NCBI GenBank assembly: GCA_021029095.1
Contig: JAJOHG010000034.1
Location: 62,001 to 126,000 of the forward strand
Length of the DNA stretch: 64,000 nt
Origin: Phellopilus nigrolimitatus
Lineage: Eukaryota; Basidiomycota; Agaricomycetes; Hymenochaetales; Hymenochaetaceae
Direction of reading: 5' to 3'
The translations under genes and the position numbers were made by a program. Positions 25,401 through 38,323 of this stretch are shown in pieces (position 1 is the stretch's first letter; the number at the start of each line of letters is the position of its first letter). The notes below the pieces were generated by a model that worked only from the letters and a program-made list of their open reading frames with translations, was not told where the DNA came from and searched no databases.

Positions 25401-25989
25401 CCAGGGTGCGTCTTCGCTTCCGCTCTTGCTCGTTTCCCTGCGCCGAACCCGTAAACCGGATTGCTAAACGGCGCGTGGACCTTATTTTATTTAATCATCC
25501 AGAATAACTTGAGGCTGGAAGGGACGTTCCTTTCGGTTGACCAGCAGGTGGGTGGAGCTTGGACGGCGGTGAAGAGCGACTCCCACCCGTCGACGACGTA
25601 TCAGTGGGTTCGCGATAACGAGGTGCGTGACGTGGCCGTTCCTGTGCTTAGTTTTGCCGAGGTTCGTAGCTCATGCAACGTCTCCACTTCCTGCGAACAC
25701 AGATCCTGGGGACGAGCACAGTGACGATCTCGTGGTGCGTGCAGCTATGTTTGGCCCCCCTTCTCGATTTAATGGCTCATCGCTTCTTTTCCGAATAGGA
25801 CGATCGAGGACGGCACGCCGGGTAAGCCCATAGCGCACTCACAGAGAGCGATGATTTAATTTTGGCCTGGCTGTATGTCATATTCTAGCTGGGACATACC
25901 GCCTGCGGTACTTTGGCGACGCGAAGGCGCTCCTGGGAGGCGCGATCTCCGCGTTCACAGGCACGTCGTCGAGCTTCACGGTTTCTTGA
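22415..25989 (+). CDS. Neutral ceramidase
   Basis: Hydrolyses ceramide to sphingosine and fatty acid (EC 3.5.1.23) at neutral pH; secreted or membrane-associated. The N-terminus is hydrophobic (FVCLTVFLATGTVF), followed by YLLGLGVGDVTGPVVE and MMGYASLAQ typical of the family. The zinc-site stretch is GTHQHSGVGGYLEDLLPQ. The nucleophile region reads QANVGDTSPNTLGAYCE, then CNKTEDCHGRGPGFR-like sequence. The C-terminal Ig-like domain ends AFTGTSSSFTVS with the stop at 25987-25989. About 740 residues in many small exons (about 15 introns), all with GT-AG borders where traced. No frame break. An alternative ATG at 22456 would shorten the leader without losing the signal segment. Downstream GH5 gene is in the same orientation. 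Confidence 0.92.
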
Positions 25990-26544
25990 TGGACTTCAGT
26001 TGCTTTCGATCGCTATGTTATGAAGTTATAAACGCAGGGTTTTCTTTCCTTTTTGTGGACTTTCTTCCTCAGTCTTTCCTTTGGTTGCCAGATGGTACGA
26101 TGCTGAATTGTCGATTTCTGTTGTGCTCACGGGTATATAGCTCCGCCTCGAGTGAAAATCAAACACCCTTAAATTAAACGGCTTGCTATTGGGTGCCGAG
26201 CGCGTGCGGCCGGTGGGGTGCGGGGAAACAGACCGCCCAAGGGAGCACATGATATCCTAAATTCGAATAAAACTGCGAGAAATGCGAGCAAAATCTCTTC
26301 GCCCGCGTACGCTGGAACGAGTAGAGGGCGAGCCGATGATGGAGGATATGGACTAAGATGATGATGACGGGCGCAACGCGCTAGGCTGGATGAGACGGTA
26401 AAGAGTAATGATGGTGCCGCGAGCACGTGTACAGCAATGCATGGTACGGCCCCAGTATGCCCGCTACAGCATAAGTATGTATGTATGTAGCTATAGAGGG
26501 CGCTCTCAGCTCCTTGCCCTCGACCCACCTCAACACCGCCCACG
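25990..26544. other. Intergenic, ceramidase to glucanase
   Basis: 3' region of ceramidase and promoter of the GH5 gene. A short GTAT microsatellite lies at about 26476-26490. No gene seen. Confidence 0.5.
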
Positions 26545-29083
26545 ATGGCGTCGCCGTCCTCGAGCAGCGCGGATTTCGTGCGCGACGCCCAGCTCAGCGC
26601 CGCCCTCGCCACGTCGCTCCCGCCCGCGAACGACTCGGTCGTGTCCCTCGCGCCGCTCCAGCCGCCCAACCCGCACCGCTTCTCCACGCTCTCGCCGTCG
26701 ATAGGCATGACGGACTCCCCGCGCGACTCGATGGTGTCGGCGGCGAACTCGGCGCAGGCGTTCGCCCAGGCGCCCGCCGAGCTCGCCGGCGCGCCGAAGG
26801 AGCCAGAAGAGCCGGGGGCCACGGAGATCAACGAAAAGGCGCCCGGCGCAGGGGCGGCAGCGGCAGAGGCAGGGACAGGGGCAGGCGGGCGGCGCCGTCG
26901 CTTGCTGTGGCTCGCTGGCGTCGCGGCGTTCGTCGTCGTCGCACTGGCTGTCGCGCTGCCCGTGGGACTTGTCGTCGGCGGGCGGAAGAAAGGCAGTTCG
27001 GCAGACGGCGGCAACGAGCCGAATCCGGCCGGCACGAATAACCCGCCGCCGTCGAATCTCGCGACGTCGGGCGGCGACGGCTCGACGGTGACGACGGAGG
27101 ACGGCTCGACGTTCACGTACGTGAACAAGTTCGGCGGCTTCTGGGTGGATGACCCCGCGGACCCGTTCAACAACAACGCGCAGCCGAACTCGTGGACGCC
27201 GCCACTCAACACGAGCTGGACGTGGGGCGTGGACAAGGTGTACGGCGTCAACCTCGGCGGGTGGTTCGTCCTCGAGCCGTTCATCGCGCCCGCGCTCTTC
27301 CAGAAGTACCTCGCGAACGGCGTCATCGACGAGTGGACGCTCTCGCAGGCCATGGCCGCGGACACCTCCGCCGGCGGCGGGCTCGCGCAGATCGAGGACC
27401 ACTACAACACGTTCATCACCGAGGAGGACATCGCGCAGATCGCGGGCGCGGGGCTCAACTGGGTGCGCGTCCCGATCCCGTTCTGGGCGGTCGACAAGTG
27501 GGACGACGCCGGCGAGCCGTTCCTCGCACGCACGTGTTGGAAGTACATCCTGCGCCTCTTCCGCTGGGCGCGCAAGTACGGCCTGCGCATCAACCTCGAC
27601 CTGCACACGATCCCCGGCTCGCAGAACGGGTATAATCACTCCGGAAAGGAGGGCCAGATCAACTTCATGGATGGCGTCATGGGCTACGCGAACGCGCAGC
27701 GCGCGCTCGGATACATTCGAATTATCGCCGAGTTCATCAGCCAGCCAGAGTACCAGGATCTCATCCAGATGTTCAGCATTATCAACGAGCCGCGCATAGC
27801 CGTCATCGGGAAGGAGCCTATGTCGCATTTGTGCGTCTTTCATGCACCTGGCGTCTCTTTCTTCTTTGTTTTAAGTATTGCTTTTGTTCTCCAGCTACCT
27901 CCAGGCGTACAATATGGTTCGCGAGATTACTGGCATTGGAGAAGGGAAGGGCGCATACATCAGTATGCACGACGGCTTTGAACCATTGACGCTCTGGGCG
28001 AACTACATGCCCGGCGCGGACCGGCTTAATCTCGACACGCACCCGTACTTCGCATTCGACGGCCAGCCAAATTTACAGCCTATCGGTGCATGGCCTCCGA
28101 TGGCGTGCAGCTCGTGGGGCCCGGGTATCAACACTAGGTGAGTCTCGTAGTTGTGTTCAGAACAGAAAATCCAAACGGAAGCAAATACTAACTCCAATGT
28201 TGGACAGTCAAACGGCCTTCGGCGTGACCGTCGCAGGCGAGTTTAGCAACGCGATCAACGATTGTGGGCTCTACGTCAACGGTATCCCCGGGACTTCGCA
28301 CAGCTACGGCGGCGACTGCAATTTCTGGATGGACGCGACCCAGTGGAACACGACGATCGTGAACGGCCTCCAGCAATTTGCTCTCGCTAGCATGGACTCC
28401 CTTCAGAATTGGTTCTTCTGGACGTGGAAGGTTGATCTACCCTCTGCTTAATTTAAACTACAAAACTGACTCATCATTTTGTAAAGATCGGCAACTCCTC
28501 TACGACGAACAGCGTGCAGGCGCCGCTATGGTCGTACCAGCTCGGACTCGAGGGCGGGTGGATGCCCAAAGACCCGCGTGACTCTGTCGGCGCATGTGCC
28601 GCGCTCGGCGAGTCCGGCGTACAGTTCGACGGGACGTACTCCGCGTGGCAGACTGGCGGTGCAGGCGCAGGCACAATCGTTGCGAGCGTGAGCTCAGAGT
28701 TCTCCGCGTGGCCCCCGGCGACAATCAGCGACGTCAGCGACGTGAGCTTTGTGCCGACGTACACCGCAACGGGCGCGGTGTCGACGCTCCCTCCGGACAC
28801 CTTCACCGCTGCGCCGAAGACGCTCAGTGTCGGCGACGGCTGGGCAGACGCCTCGGACACAGCGGAGGGCGTGACCGAGGTCGCAGGGTGCACCTAGTGC
28901 GTGATTCTCGTACCTTATCGAGATGCGCTTGGCGTTGAGGGCTGACGCTGCTAATTTTTTCCCCTTAGTCTGAACCCATGGGACTCTGACGGCGTGACGC
29001 TCCCAACAACGACTTGCACCGGGAGTGTGACCGCTGCGCGATTGGCGCGACGGATGCTCATAACGCCTGCGCCCATGGCTTGA
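26545..29083 (+). CDS. Membrane-anchored exo-beta-1,3-glucanase (GH5_9)
   Basis: Cell-wall beta-1,3-glucan hydrolase, type II membrane protein of about 770 residues. The N-terminal tail of about 115 residues is cytosolic, rich in S, P and A. After GGRRRR comes a membrane anchor at about residues 120-142 (LLWLAGVAAFVVVALAVALP). The GH5 domain begins VYGVNLGGWFVLEPFIAP. It continues WVRVPIPFWAV, INLDLHTIPGSQNGYNHSG and the acid/base NEP in FSIINEPR (about residue 414). The nucleophile is in VAGEFSNA, and QNWFFWTWK follows. The C-terminal extension is Thr/Ser-rich and ends LPTTTCTGSVTAAR. About five introns; the first exon runs from 26545 to about 27830. High GC3 codon use like the ceramidase. 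No frame break. Confidence 0.92.
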
Positions 29084-32000
29084 GGAGGCGACCCTGCTCG
29101 GTTCTCCGCTGTATGTGCGCAATTTGCGAGATGATCTTCTGCGTCCAGCTAACCATCTTCGGCGCTAGCGTCCGGATGTAGCATGAAATTTTATTGGCTC
29201 TCCTCCGCTTGGCTTTGACGGACCTATCATAATTTATCCATTCTGTTACACCCCTTTATTTCCGTGGCATATCCTGATCCAGGGGTTATTCTTACGCGGC
29301 TACTTGGATTTCTATTGGCGCATTGGCAAATGCAAATCTTCGTCGACAGGCGGAGACAAGGGGACGGACAGGCAGACGAACAAAGTACTGTCAAGCGGTT
29401 GGCTGTCTAAAGCTTTTGCCTCCTTCTTTAATCCTGCAGACTATTTGAGGCCTCTTCTCTTCTGTTCTCTTCACTCTCCGCCGTTTGCCAGTACACGCTG
29501 CATAGTCGTGGCCCTGTCCTTGTTCGCCATCCTTGCTCTCCGTCTCTACACGCGGTCGCCGCTCAAGATCACAGCGCCCGCCGTCCATCTTGTCATCGGC
29601 AACGAAATAATTGCGTCGACTTCTTTTCCCGACGCGTCTGTCGGCATTTTTGTCTCTCCTTCGTCGGATTTTTCATCGTGTCGGTTTCAGACGATACTCG
29701 ACGCGTGTGGGCACGATGCTCCCTTTTACAGTGCCTTATCTGGGTATGCTTTGGATTTTCAGGCTAATGGTTACCTTTTTATATCTGTTTACTTCGTATT
29801 TCGCTCCGCTCTGTTTCATGTTAGACGTCGACCTTAATGTTGACGTACGATCTTGCCTTATAATGCTCCTTACTTTTTATCTCCTTTTCTGTGGTGGATT
29901 TGGCCGTTGGACCCTCGAACTCTTCGTGCATACGAGCATGCGGATTGACTATTCGTGCTCTTACCTAGTTATTACGTTGTTTACTACATTCGCCTTCGCC
30001 GAAATGGCCGGGGACGTTGCTACTCGGATATTCCAATATCTAGCTCGCATTCTTGTGTATGTGCGCTTACTTCCGGACTCAAAACGTCTTTACTTATGGC
30101 ATTTTCAGTGTCTTTCTTACGTTTATTCTCTTTGATCAAAGACAATGCTTTGTCGACATCAACTGTCGATTTGTTCTTGGTCTGATTGTCTTAAGCTATG
30201 CATTCTCTTCCTTAAGACATGTTTTGAATAGTTCATTTGCAAAGTATGCAGCTCTATTGAATTGGTGAGCAGGACGCATATGCTCACCACGGATTGGGAT
30301 TTCAATGCTCTTAGCGCCGTCACTCGCAGCCGCTGTCTAGAAGTACATCTAGATTACTTACTCAACTTTCTTAAGCAATTTCGTCCGGAACGAAGCTCGC
30401 CTGTTGGAACCTAGATCTGGCCTCTGGATCTGGGCCTTTGACGCCCTGAGCCTCGATCCGATTCCTTGCTCGCCGCTGTCCTGCTAATCCTCCGGTGTGT
30501 ACGCGCGGAAAATATAGCCGCCAGCCACTTAGTCTGCGCCGCCTTTGTTCTTTTGCTCTTCTTAGCAGACATGCAGTGGGGGCACCGTTCCGCTTCCGAG
30601 GATGCCGAGCCTGAGTCCGAATCGGAGGCGTCGAGGAACTATAAGCATTCCGATTCTTATTAGCCCCGCGCTAGTGCATTTTGTCATCCCGTTAATTGAA
30701 TGTATTGCATGGGAAAGCACGATGAACGGGTTCGCAGAATCTGAGAAAGACCTGGGAGATCGAAGTGAGCTGGTGTCTCCCGAAGCAATGTAAGCGGCAT
30801 CTTGAGATCTGGGCAGGAAATCCGCCGTGAGTATAAACACGTTTCTTGTAAAAGATGACAGTGTGCAGATGACAATGTGCTCGGATTATCCGGCGCACGC
30901 GTTCGAGGACGAGGATTAACTCCAGGAAGATCCGTGCTCATGCTCGTCATGGGGCCTATCCGCCGCGGCAGTAGAAGCCGTCGACAATATATCTTCGAAC
31001 TCCTTCCCGCCTCGGGTTTCACAGGTCGAACTAGAACTCCGAGTATGCTTTGTATGCTTTGAGAATGCACTGGCGCTTCGATAGGGGCAGATTAGAACCT
31101 TGACTTGCTGGCACCCGCACGGCGAGGGATACTATCGTGTGGCGCCAAGAGTCCCCTGAGGGTGGCATAATCGACGTTGGCTAGTACATGTGACCTTCGA
31201 TACTGCTGTGTTCGTGAAGATTATCGTCAGATCAATAGAAATACGCCACCCGAAAGATACGCACTTAATTGTCCATGGGCTAAGTGGTACATGCTTAGTG
31301 TAGGACCTGAGGCTGGGAGACTTTACGGTAAGCTGAGACGCGCAAGCCAGTGTTCGTTACTGGTGGTGTCCGAGTCGGTGTGCAGAACTGAAGAATTTAT
31401 TTTGTTTTGGGCCATCTGCGGCTGAGAGTAGGTGGGTCAATCACGAGCTAACAGCGGAGTTAAAAAAAAAAGGGAAAGAGCCTTGAATACAACTTACTTG
31501 ATAAATAAGCATCAATTCACCTGTACCTTACAGTTCTTGTCCAGAGGTTTTCGTGTTCTTTTTTCCCCCTCTGCATCTATCATCCGAGTCCCACTTCCTT
31601 TCGTTACTTCGCATTCTCTAAAAGAAAAAGATGGTGGCGCAGTGCATGTCCAGAAAATTGCTTTTCAATAAGTCTTTAGCGCCGAGCGAAGCGCCGTCCA
31701 GACAGAAGGTAACGTTTACCGCTTTTGTTACTCGAAAATAAAAAATAAAAAACGGAAGCCATAAGTTCGTACGATGGACCACAATCCCCGAGATCTCCGT
31801 ACCAGGTCTACGTGGGAAGCCGCGTCCAAAAGCTTGGGAAGTTTCTGGCGTATGTGAGAGCAGCAGCAAAAAGATGATATTCGACGATGTCTGATCTCAA
31901 GTTTAGGCGCACAGGAGTAAAGTATAGGCGCTGGCGAGAGGCGGCTGAGAAAATGCGAAAAAAAAGATCCTGTTCACCAAGAAACAAGATCGAAGGCGCA

Positions 32001-35000
32001 GCGAAGTGGAACGAGAAGAGAAGCGAAGCAAGACAGCCGGTCTCCTTTTGATTATTCGGTCCATGAAAGCAACGGTTTAAGGGGTATGGTTCGCGCATCA
32101 GGTCGCAAGTGTGCATGCACGTTGACTTCAGGATGCTGCACAAGACGCAGGGGGGTATACAGCGAGATTATCATATTTTCTTCCATATCTATTGATGAGC
32201 ACGCAAGAGTGAGGATTGCGAAACAGACCCAACCCGGAAAGAATAAAGAAGTAAGATCCGGATTTTTCGTCGTCCACAGGAAAGCATTCCATCGTTCATG
32301 TCACTATCAGTTCCAGTACTTCTAGAAAATCGTCTCCAAGCACTTGCGAGCCCCAAGCTCATACGAGTTGGTGACGATTATTCGGTCCGATAGCAAGTGT
32401 CATACTATGTAGCAGTGAAGCACGCGAGCAGACGAAGCGGTGCGACGTCGATCGTGATGGTGGTGCACAGAGTTCTCTCGACCATGTGCGCGTCGCGTTT
32501 GATCACGGAAGAAGAAAAAGCTTAATCATCATATTGCATTGTAAAGTTTGGTTCTTAAACCATCCAGCCGTTCTTGACACAATCATCGGATCGCTTTTCC
32601 GGGGATCGGCTGAAGCAGAGCCACGCTGCCGCGCGATCAGTAAAATAGGCGCCTACAGGAACATTGAAAAATAGGAGACTCTTACTCCGAGCCTAACGGT
32701 CTTTTCTTCATCTCCGACTTCAGGGGAACCGCATCGCATTATCGCCTGCCTATCGAGAACTGCAGAGCTTCTTGCGAGTATAGCTAAGGTGAGCAGAGCG
32801 ATCACGTTTAATTGACATAGCATTCCAGACAAGTAAAAGTCTAAACTGGAAAGATGCGGATGCCTGCTACCTTAGCAGCAAGGAAAACGGTTCAAGCTAT
32901 GAATAACTCGAAGGTAATCGCGGGCGGATTACGAGCCTGTGGCCCTGACAAGACGATTTAATCCATCAGCATCCAGTGTACACTTGATTTGCTGCCAAGG
33001 TTGTAGTACCTCCGGAGATGTTTTGACATGAATCCGGCGCCAAACACACAGGACACAAGAATCGCCTGAGCTACTGAATCAGTTGCTTCTGCGACTCCAT
33101 CGCAAGCCAGGTCAGAGTCATGCCATTGTATCAAGCGCCATAGTGTGGATAAGTTTCCAGGAAGGCCCCCGAAATCATCGAGATCAAATATAGGATGCCA
33201 GAACTCCAGCGTGACGAAGCAAGTAAAGCAGGCGCGGTCGCCTTCTAGTGCAAGAGACCGAGGTGTGCGGTCGACCTTAAGCCTTTTTTATCGCGTCCAA
33301 ATGAGCTGGGGCGCTTTTCTTCGTACATCGTCCACCGCCAGACTACAAATTTGCAATCACTGTGGGATTTCGTCCGCACGTGCTGACATCCAGGAACGCA
33401 ACTACTCCGTGTACCGTAGTAAACAAAGGAGCGGTGTATGATGGGAGTATTGCTTGGGCGTCTGTCAGGTGAAGAAAAAACTCCCCTTTTCTCGTCATTC
33501 CATCAGTGTGCAAACGAGCTGTAGTACGTGCCTTTCCCCGCAAACGAACTGCTCCGTCAAACACATATGCTTGCATACCGACGTAGATCATCGTCATTGA
33601 TCGATACCTAGTAACTTGCTATGTCGCAGTGACATCTAATCGCTTCCGCTCTCCCGGAACACGGTACTTAGCTTCGCCTTCTTTGTGGACTCTGCGTCGG
33701 CGGTGATTGGCCCGTTCCACAGCTTGGGAGGCGGATGCAAAGTCACGTACCCTGCATCTAGTTTCTGAAGACTCGTTGGAAGCTCTCTTCTAAATTCCGG
33801 TAGCTGTAGAACCACGTTAATTAAAACGGCAAGACAATACATTTCCCAAAAGAGGTAAGAAGACTTCAACATGCACGTGCTGGGATATTAAACACACCAG
33901 GCGCGAAGCAGTATGAAGCCTTGAAGAAATGATAGATTGCGGTTATAAAAGAAAACATACTAGAGTTTACACGGTCTGGATGTTATTGCTCGCCTTAGTG
34001 CGTCTAACGTCGCGTAAAGAACGTTGAGCTAGGTCTCCGGACCGCTGATGAATTGGAAATGTAGATAAGCGCTCGACCAATCATTATGTAAGAAAGTATT
34101 CCTCGCCTTCGCATCATCTCTGCAGCCGAGTTATCACAACCAATGACCGGGATGGCCAGAAGAAAAACTAGACGAATCAGCAAAACGGAACTTGCCGAAC
34201 ACGGAGGTCTACAACTCACAGCAAAAGAAGACTGACGTGGTTCCACTGCACTCCTCTCTTCGCGAGATTCTTTCATTCAGTCGCACGCGAGGTTCGTGTT
34301 CGTAAACTTTGAAACCTTCGGGCCTGAAGCTACGAACCCGGGCATGTCTGTACGTAAGCACAAGAGGCATCAATGTGGGACGAAGCCCGTGAATCACGGT
34401 TCGTCCAATGTGTAGTTCACTTTTTTGGACTACAAGCATTTGCAGCGACTTGTGATCTCTGTTGGTTCCCTTGGTTTGAGGATGGAAAGCGAGAGTGCTC
34501 TGTAATCGAAGAAATCGTGTACGAGTGCCTCCTAAAGTAGACCAACATGCCGAAGGTTGCAATGAGCTCTTTGGTATTGATCGCTCATGCGATTAAAAGC
34601 ACCGCCATCGTAGTAATTATTTTCAGCGGAAGAAGGCGATCTGAGACAGCGATGGTGCACCGATGAGCTAGAGATCTAAGTCGACGAGGCCGACGGAGAC
34701 GAGGTGAGGTTGTGGCTGCGTCGCTATCCATATTTGGGTATGTATTGCTTCCATATTTGGGTCACGATTTTCTCGCCACGAAGCTTTTTTCTGCTTTGCA
34801 TTCTTCTCACAGCTGTGCTAGCGTAGGCGAAGCGAAAACTTATTGAGGGGAAAGTAAGGTGGCGCAGAGAACAAAGGCTCATCGATGGTTCTTTTCAGTC
34901 ACGGCTCGATTGATTGCCCGAATTTTTTTATTTGGCGCTTGTAAATCTGACTGCTTTGACGGAACTGACATGTCCATCTAGAAGGTACACAGGTCTCAAG

Positions 35001-36020
35001 AAGGTCTCCGTCTTTGGTGCTGCAGGCTCCAAGTCGCTCAAAACCCATCAGTTGGGATCGGCGCGACCGCGCGCTGTCGTGAATGTGACCGTCTGGACTT
35101 TGACTCTGGGCAGGAGGATCAGTTTAGGGCTCAAGATGCAGATTCGTTGAGATCTAATGATAGCGAACCAGAAGACGGCGACTATCACGATTCAATTGCT
35201 GTGAAGCACTCTCCGCGTAAGGGCCCTCGAAAATTCGTCGCCGCGCGCCTCGGCTATGTTTGGAATGCGTCTGCCAACCTTGTTTAGGCGCCTAGCTCTT
35301 CTGGCGAATGATGCTTCGAGGAAGGTCGTATCGACTATTTCGATAGGAAAGTCAGTTTGTTTTTGTGACAATTCATGTATATGAAAATACGTTTTTTCGG
35401 CAGATGGACCGTATCGGTCCGGAGGCAACGTTGGCGTGTTCTGGGTGCCCCTTTCCTTTCCGCCCTCCAAGTTCCGCACTGACTTGCAGTAAGGCCACGA
35501 ACTCCGCTTCTTCGGCGACGGTATTTTGCCTCCAGGTTTTGCCATCGTTTCTCGGCCTGTGTGCATCGACACCGATATGCCCTGTGCCGTCGGTTGAATT
35601 CGAGAGCGCGTTCGGATGTTATCTATAGAGGCGGGTTGACCAGATCCCGACGCGGGCAGCATGGGATGGCCGAAGGTAAGCCGACAGATCCGAATTATAG
35701 TATTTTCTATGCCGATCGACCTTAAATTTAATCCATTTGGAGTCGCTTTAGGGTAAACAGAATCTCGATTCTTTCTTTGGCCATGCCATAATACTCTTAC
35801 GGCTTTTGATGTGGCCGTACTGTTGGCTAGCCAGGACCCTCTTATGTAGCTGATGTTAAATAGCAGACAAGTTGAGCTAGTTTTCATTCAACGGACGCAC
35901 CTCTCGCTGGCTGCTTCAGCACGTTCCTCACCACTTGCACTTACTGCAGATCTAATCCTCCCCGCTCACAACTCCCACTTCATTATTAACGCGCCTCACT
36001 TCAACTGGTACATATACACG
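29084..36020. other. Gene-poor 6.9 kb region
   Basis: No intact gene recognised. At 29304-30270 the plus strand is pyrimidine-rich and gives overlapping open frames (longest 177 codons, 29304-29837) without family motifs or clear introns. From 30.4 to 35 kb only scattered short frames occur. At 35192-35887 (minus) there is a 231-codon open frame without recognised domain; another minus frame at about 35450-35580 has a weak RNase H-like stretch. The region may hold non-coding transcripts or decayed mobile DNA. Confidence 0.45.
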
Positions 36021-38323
36021 ATGCAAATGTCATTCGTCGACGACGAATTCGGTTCTGCTGAGGAACAAGTCGCAGACACTATTGTACGCGCGCGCAAGAG
36101 CTGGAAGACGATCAAGGGCAAGTCCGAACCCGTGTGGCCACCACATCTCGAAAAGGCTCTTGTCCAAGGTCAGTGCCATTTCTGGTGTCCTCATTGTTTT
36201 CTGCCAAACTGATTTATTCGACACGCATGTTTTCGGCATCGGTAAATGGCTATTGCGCTTTGTAATGTCTTCTTCTGTGATATATTTGTGCGCTGATAAC
36301 ATGTTTCCCGTGTTCTGATGTCCAGCGCTCTTACAATACAAACCTAACGATTCACGTTATGCCCGCGCCCTGGGCCGCTTCCCAAAACGCAACCGCTTCA
36401 TCTCAGACTTTATCTTCGAACAGACGGGTGTCCGTCGTAGTCCGAAACAAGTAGGCAGTCGCCTCCAGCAGCTCAAAGACGTCAACTGTGGCAAACAGCG
36501 TAAGTTCTGTTTATTTTTTATTAATCAATATATTTTTTCGTCACCCATGTTTATCGAAAATGGATCACGCAAATCACGAAGAGAAATGGAGCTGGGCTGA
36601 CGACAGATATTTAGTTCTTAGCCACGTCGCAAGTTGGTCGCTTGGACCTCATCCGAACGTCGCTTCTGGATCCTCAAACCACAACATGATCGATCTAAAT
36701 TTCTGTCAAGCACAAGGTACGCGCCTGATTCCTCCTACGCATCTGATTATGTCGTGCTGACGATATCTACCCAACCTCAACCTCGAAATTGTTTCCTACG
36801 TCGTCAAACCCGTCCATTTAAAAACAAATTACGTTTCTCGTATTGCCATTTATCCATAGAGGGAACACCATCCCCCATCTCACCCATCGCCCACATCGGC
36901 CCAAGCTTTAACGCCTGCGGCGAAGTCAACTCGTCGTCATCCATATACCCACCTGGCACGTCTTATGGAACACCGCCTCTCACTCCTCAAACCCGACAAC
37001 TCAACATCTTCATCACTGTCGACCCAATTGCCGCACCGAGAAGAAATGCCGCGCCCAAGCCGCTCAAGCGTTTTACGGGGTGCCTCGCGCGTCCGGAGAC
37101 CGTTTTCACGATTGATGAATCTACCAGGCCAATTGTCCTCGCTGACACCGAACCCTCTGTGGTCTTCACCTCGCGTGACCCGATGTCAGCATCGTCGGTC
37201 ACGACAGTGTGGGTCGAGGCGCCAGCCGAGTACAACGGGCGTGGTAGTCCGTTAGGAGGCTTAGGCGTAAGTACGGGAGGCATTGGTATGACAATGAAGA
37301 AGGTGCACCGGCACAGACAGCCTCTCGTCTGCACCCAGCATCCCACCGCCATGGCTTCCTCTGCGACACAAACATTCTATTCCATCGACAACATTGACGA
37401 CTCGCAAATCAGACCGACTCGCAACACACATGAGCAACAAGAAAGCTTCGTGTACAAGACGAATCTCGTCGAAGACGCTGTATGGAACACTCTTTTCCGC
37501 GAGAGGGGTGAGAACTGCCAATTCCTCGTCCGTTCAGAAAAGACTCTAACTATTTCTCATTTCTCCGCCGTTTTTTTTTCTTGCTCTTTTTTGACAACGG
37601 TTACCAGGCTATAGCAGGTGCACCATCACGCAGGATCTCATCTGTAACTTTGACAACTCTGTCGCTCGGCGTGGGGAGACGTTTCTCTCGATTGCATACC
37701 ATCTTGTGTGCGCTTCTCTGCTCTCTAGCACCGCAACCGCAGGGTGCAAGTCATTCTCCGGGCATGAGAGGGTCTGCCTCTCCCCCATCCTCCTCGGGTT
37801 CACAGTCCCCTTTAAACAGCAGCCCCACCTCCCTCATGCACCCGCACTCATTCTCAGCTCAAATGCAAGGCCGACTGAGGGCACAGATGCCGTACCACGC
37901 CCAGGCATACAGTGTCCACTCCCATGGAAATGCGCAGGTCCCTCAAACGACATTTCAACCTCAAGAAATTACACCTTCCGGAGACCTTGGTTTGCTAAAC
38001 ATGGTCCGTCTTCTTTCATTAATTTAGAAAAAATAAACTAATGACGAGCGACGCCTATCAAGAAACACTATTATAATTCTCCCATCCAGAGCTCTCATTC
38101 AAACGTAGCGATTGGCTGTATGGCCAGCTCCGCTCTCGACGGAGGGTTCTCGCAGGGAGCTCGGGGTTACGACCTTCCGAAAACCGGCGTGACGAACGCA
38201 GCCTACCCGTTGGGTTTCGACGTCGGACTCGGCTTAGGCATTAATGTTAACGACTTGCGCCTTAGTACAAGTCCAGACGCCGGACAAATCGGCCTCAGCC
38301 AGGAACTTTTGCGATGCACCTGA
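36021..38323 (+). CDS. TEA/ATTS-domain transcription factor, copy 2
   Basis: Paralogue of the gene at 10201-12363. The start ATG at 36021 leads SFVDDEFGSAEEQVADTIV. The TEA domain is intact over two exons: ARKSWKTIKGKSEPVWPP, then after an intron of about 160 nt ALLQYKPNDSRYARALGR, FPKRNRFISDFIFEQTGV and RRSPKQVGSRLQQLKDV. A large middle exon (about 36860-37505) contains FTGCLARPETVFTIDEST and SASSVTTVWVEAP. The exon with QDLICNFDNSVARRGE follows at about 37618. The last exon ends LGINVNDLRL...ELLRCT at 38321-38323. In animals and yeasts such factors pair with co-activators through the region after the TEA domain. No frame break seen, which makes this the probable functional copy. Confidence 0.87.

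Noticed and set aside
26169..27843. Very long minus-strand frames (398 and 437 codons) opposite the GH5 gene
   Set aside because: High GC3 in the real gene removes stops on the antisense strand. Composition is Arg/Ala/Pro-rich noise without motifs.
29304..30135. 177- and 174-codon plus-strand frames as a possible membrane protein gene
   Set aside because: Overlapping frames in pyrimidine-rich DNA give hydrophobic residues by composition. No start context, intron or family evidence.
35192..35887. 231-codon minus-strand open frame
   Set aside because: No recognisable domain. The only hint of homology (RNase H-like) is in a different frame.
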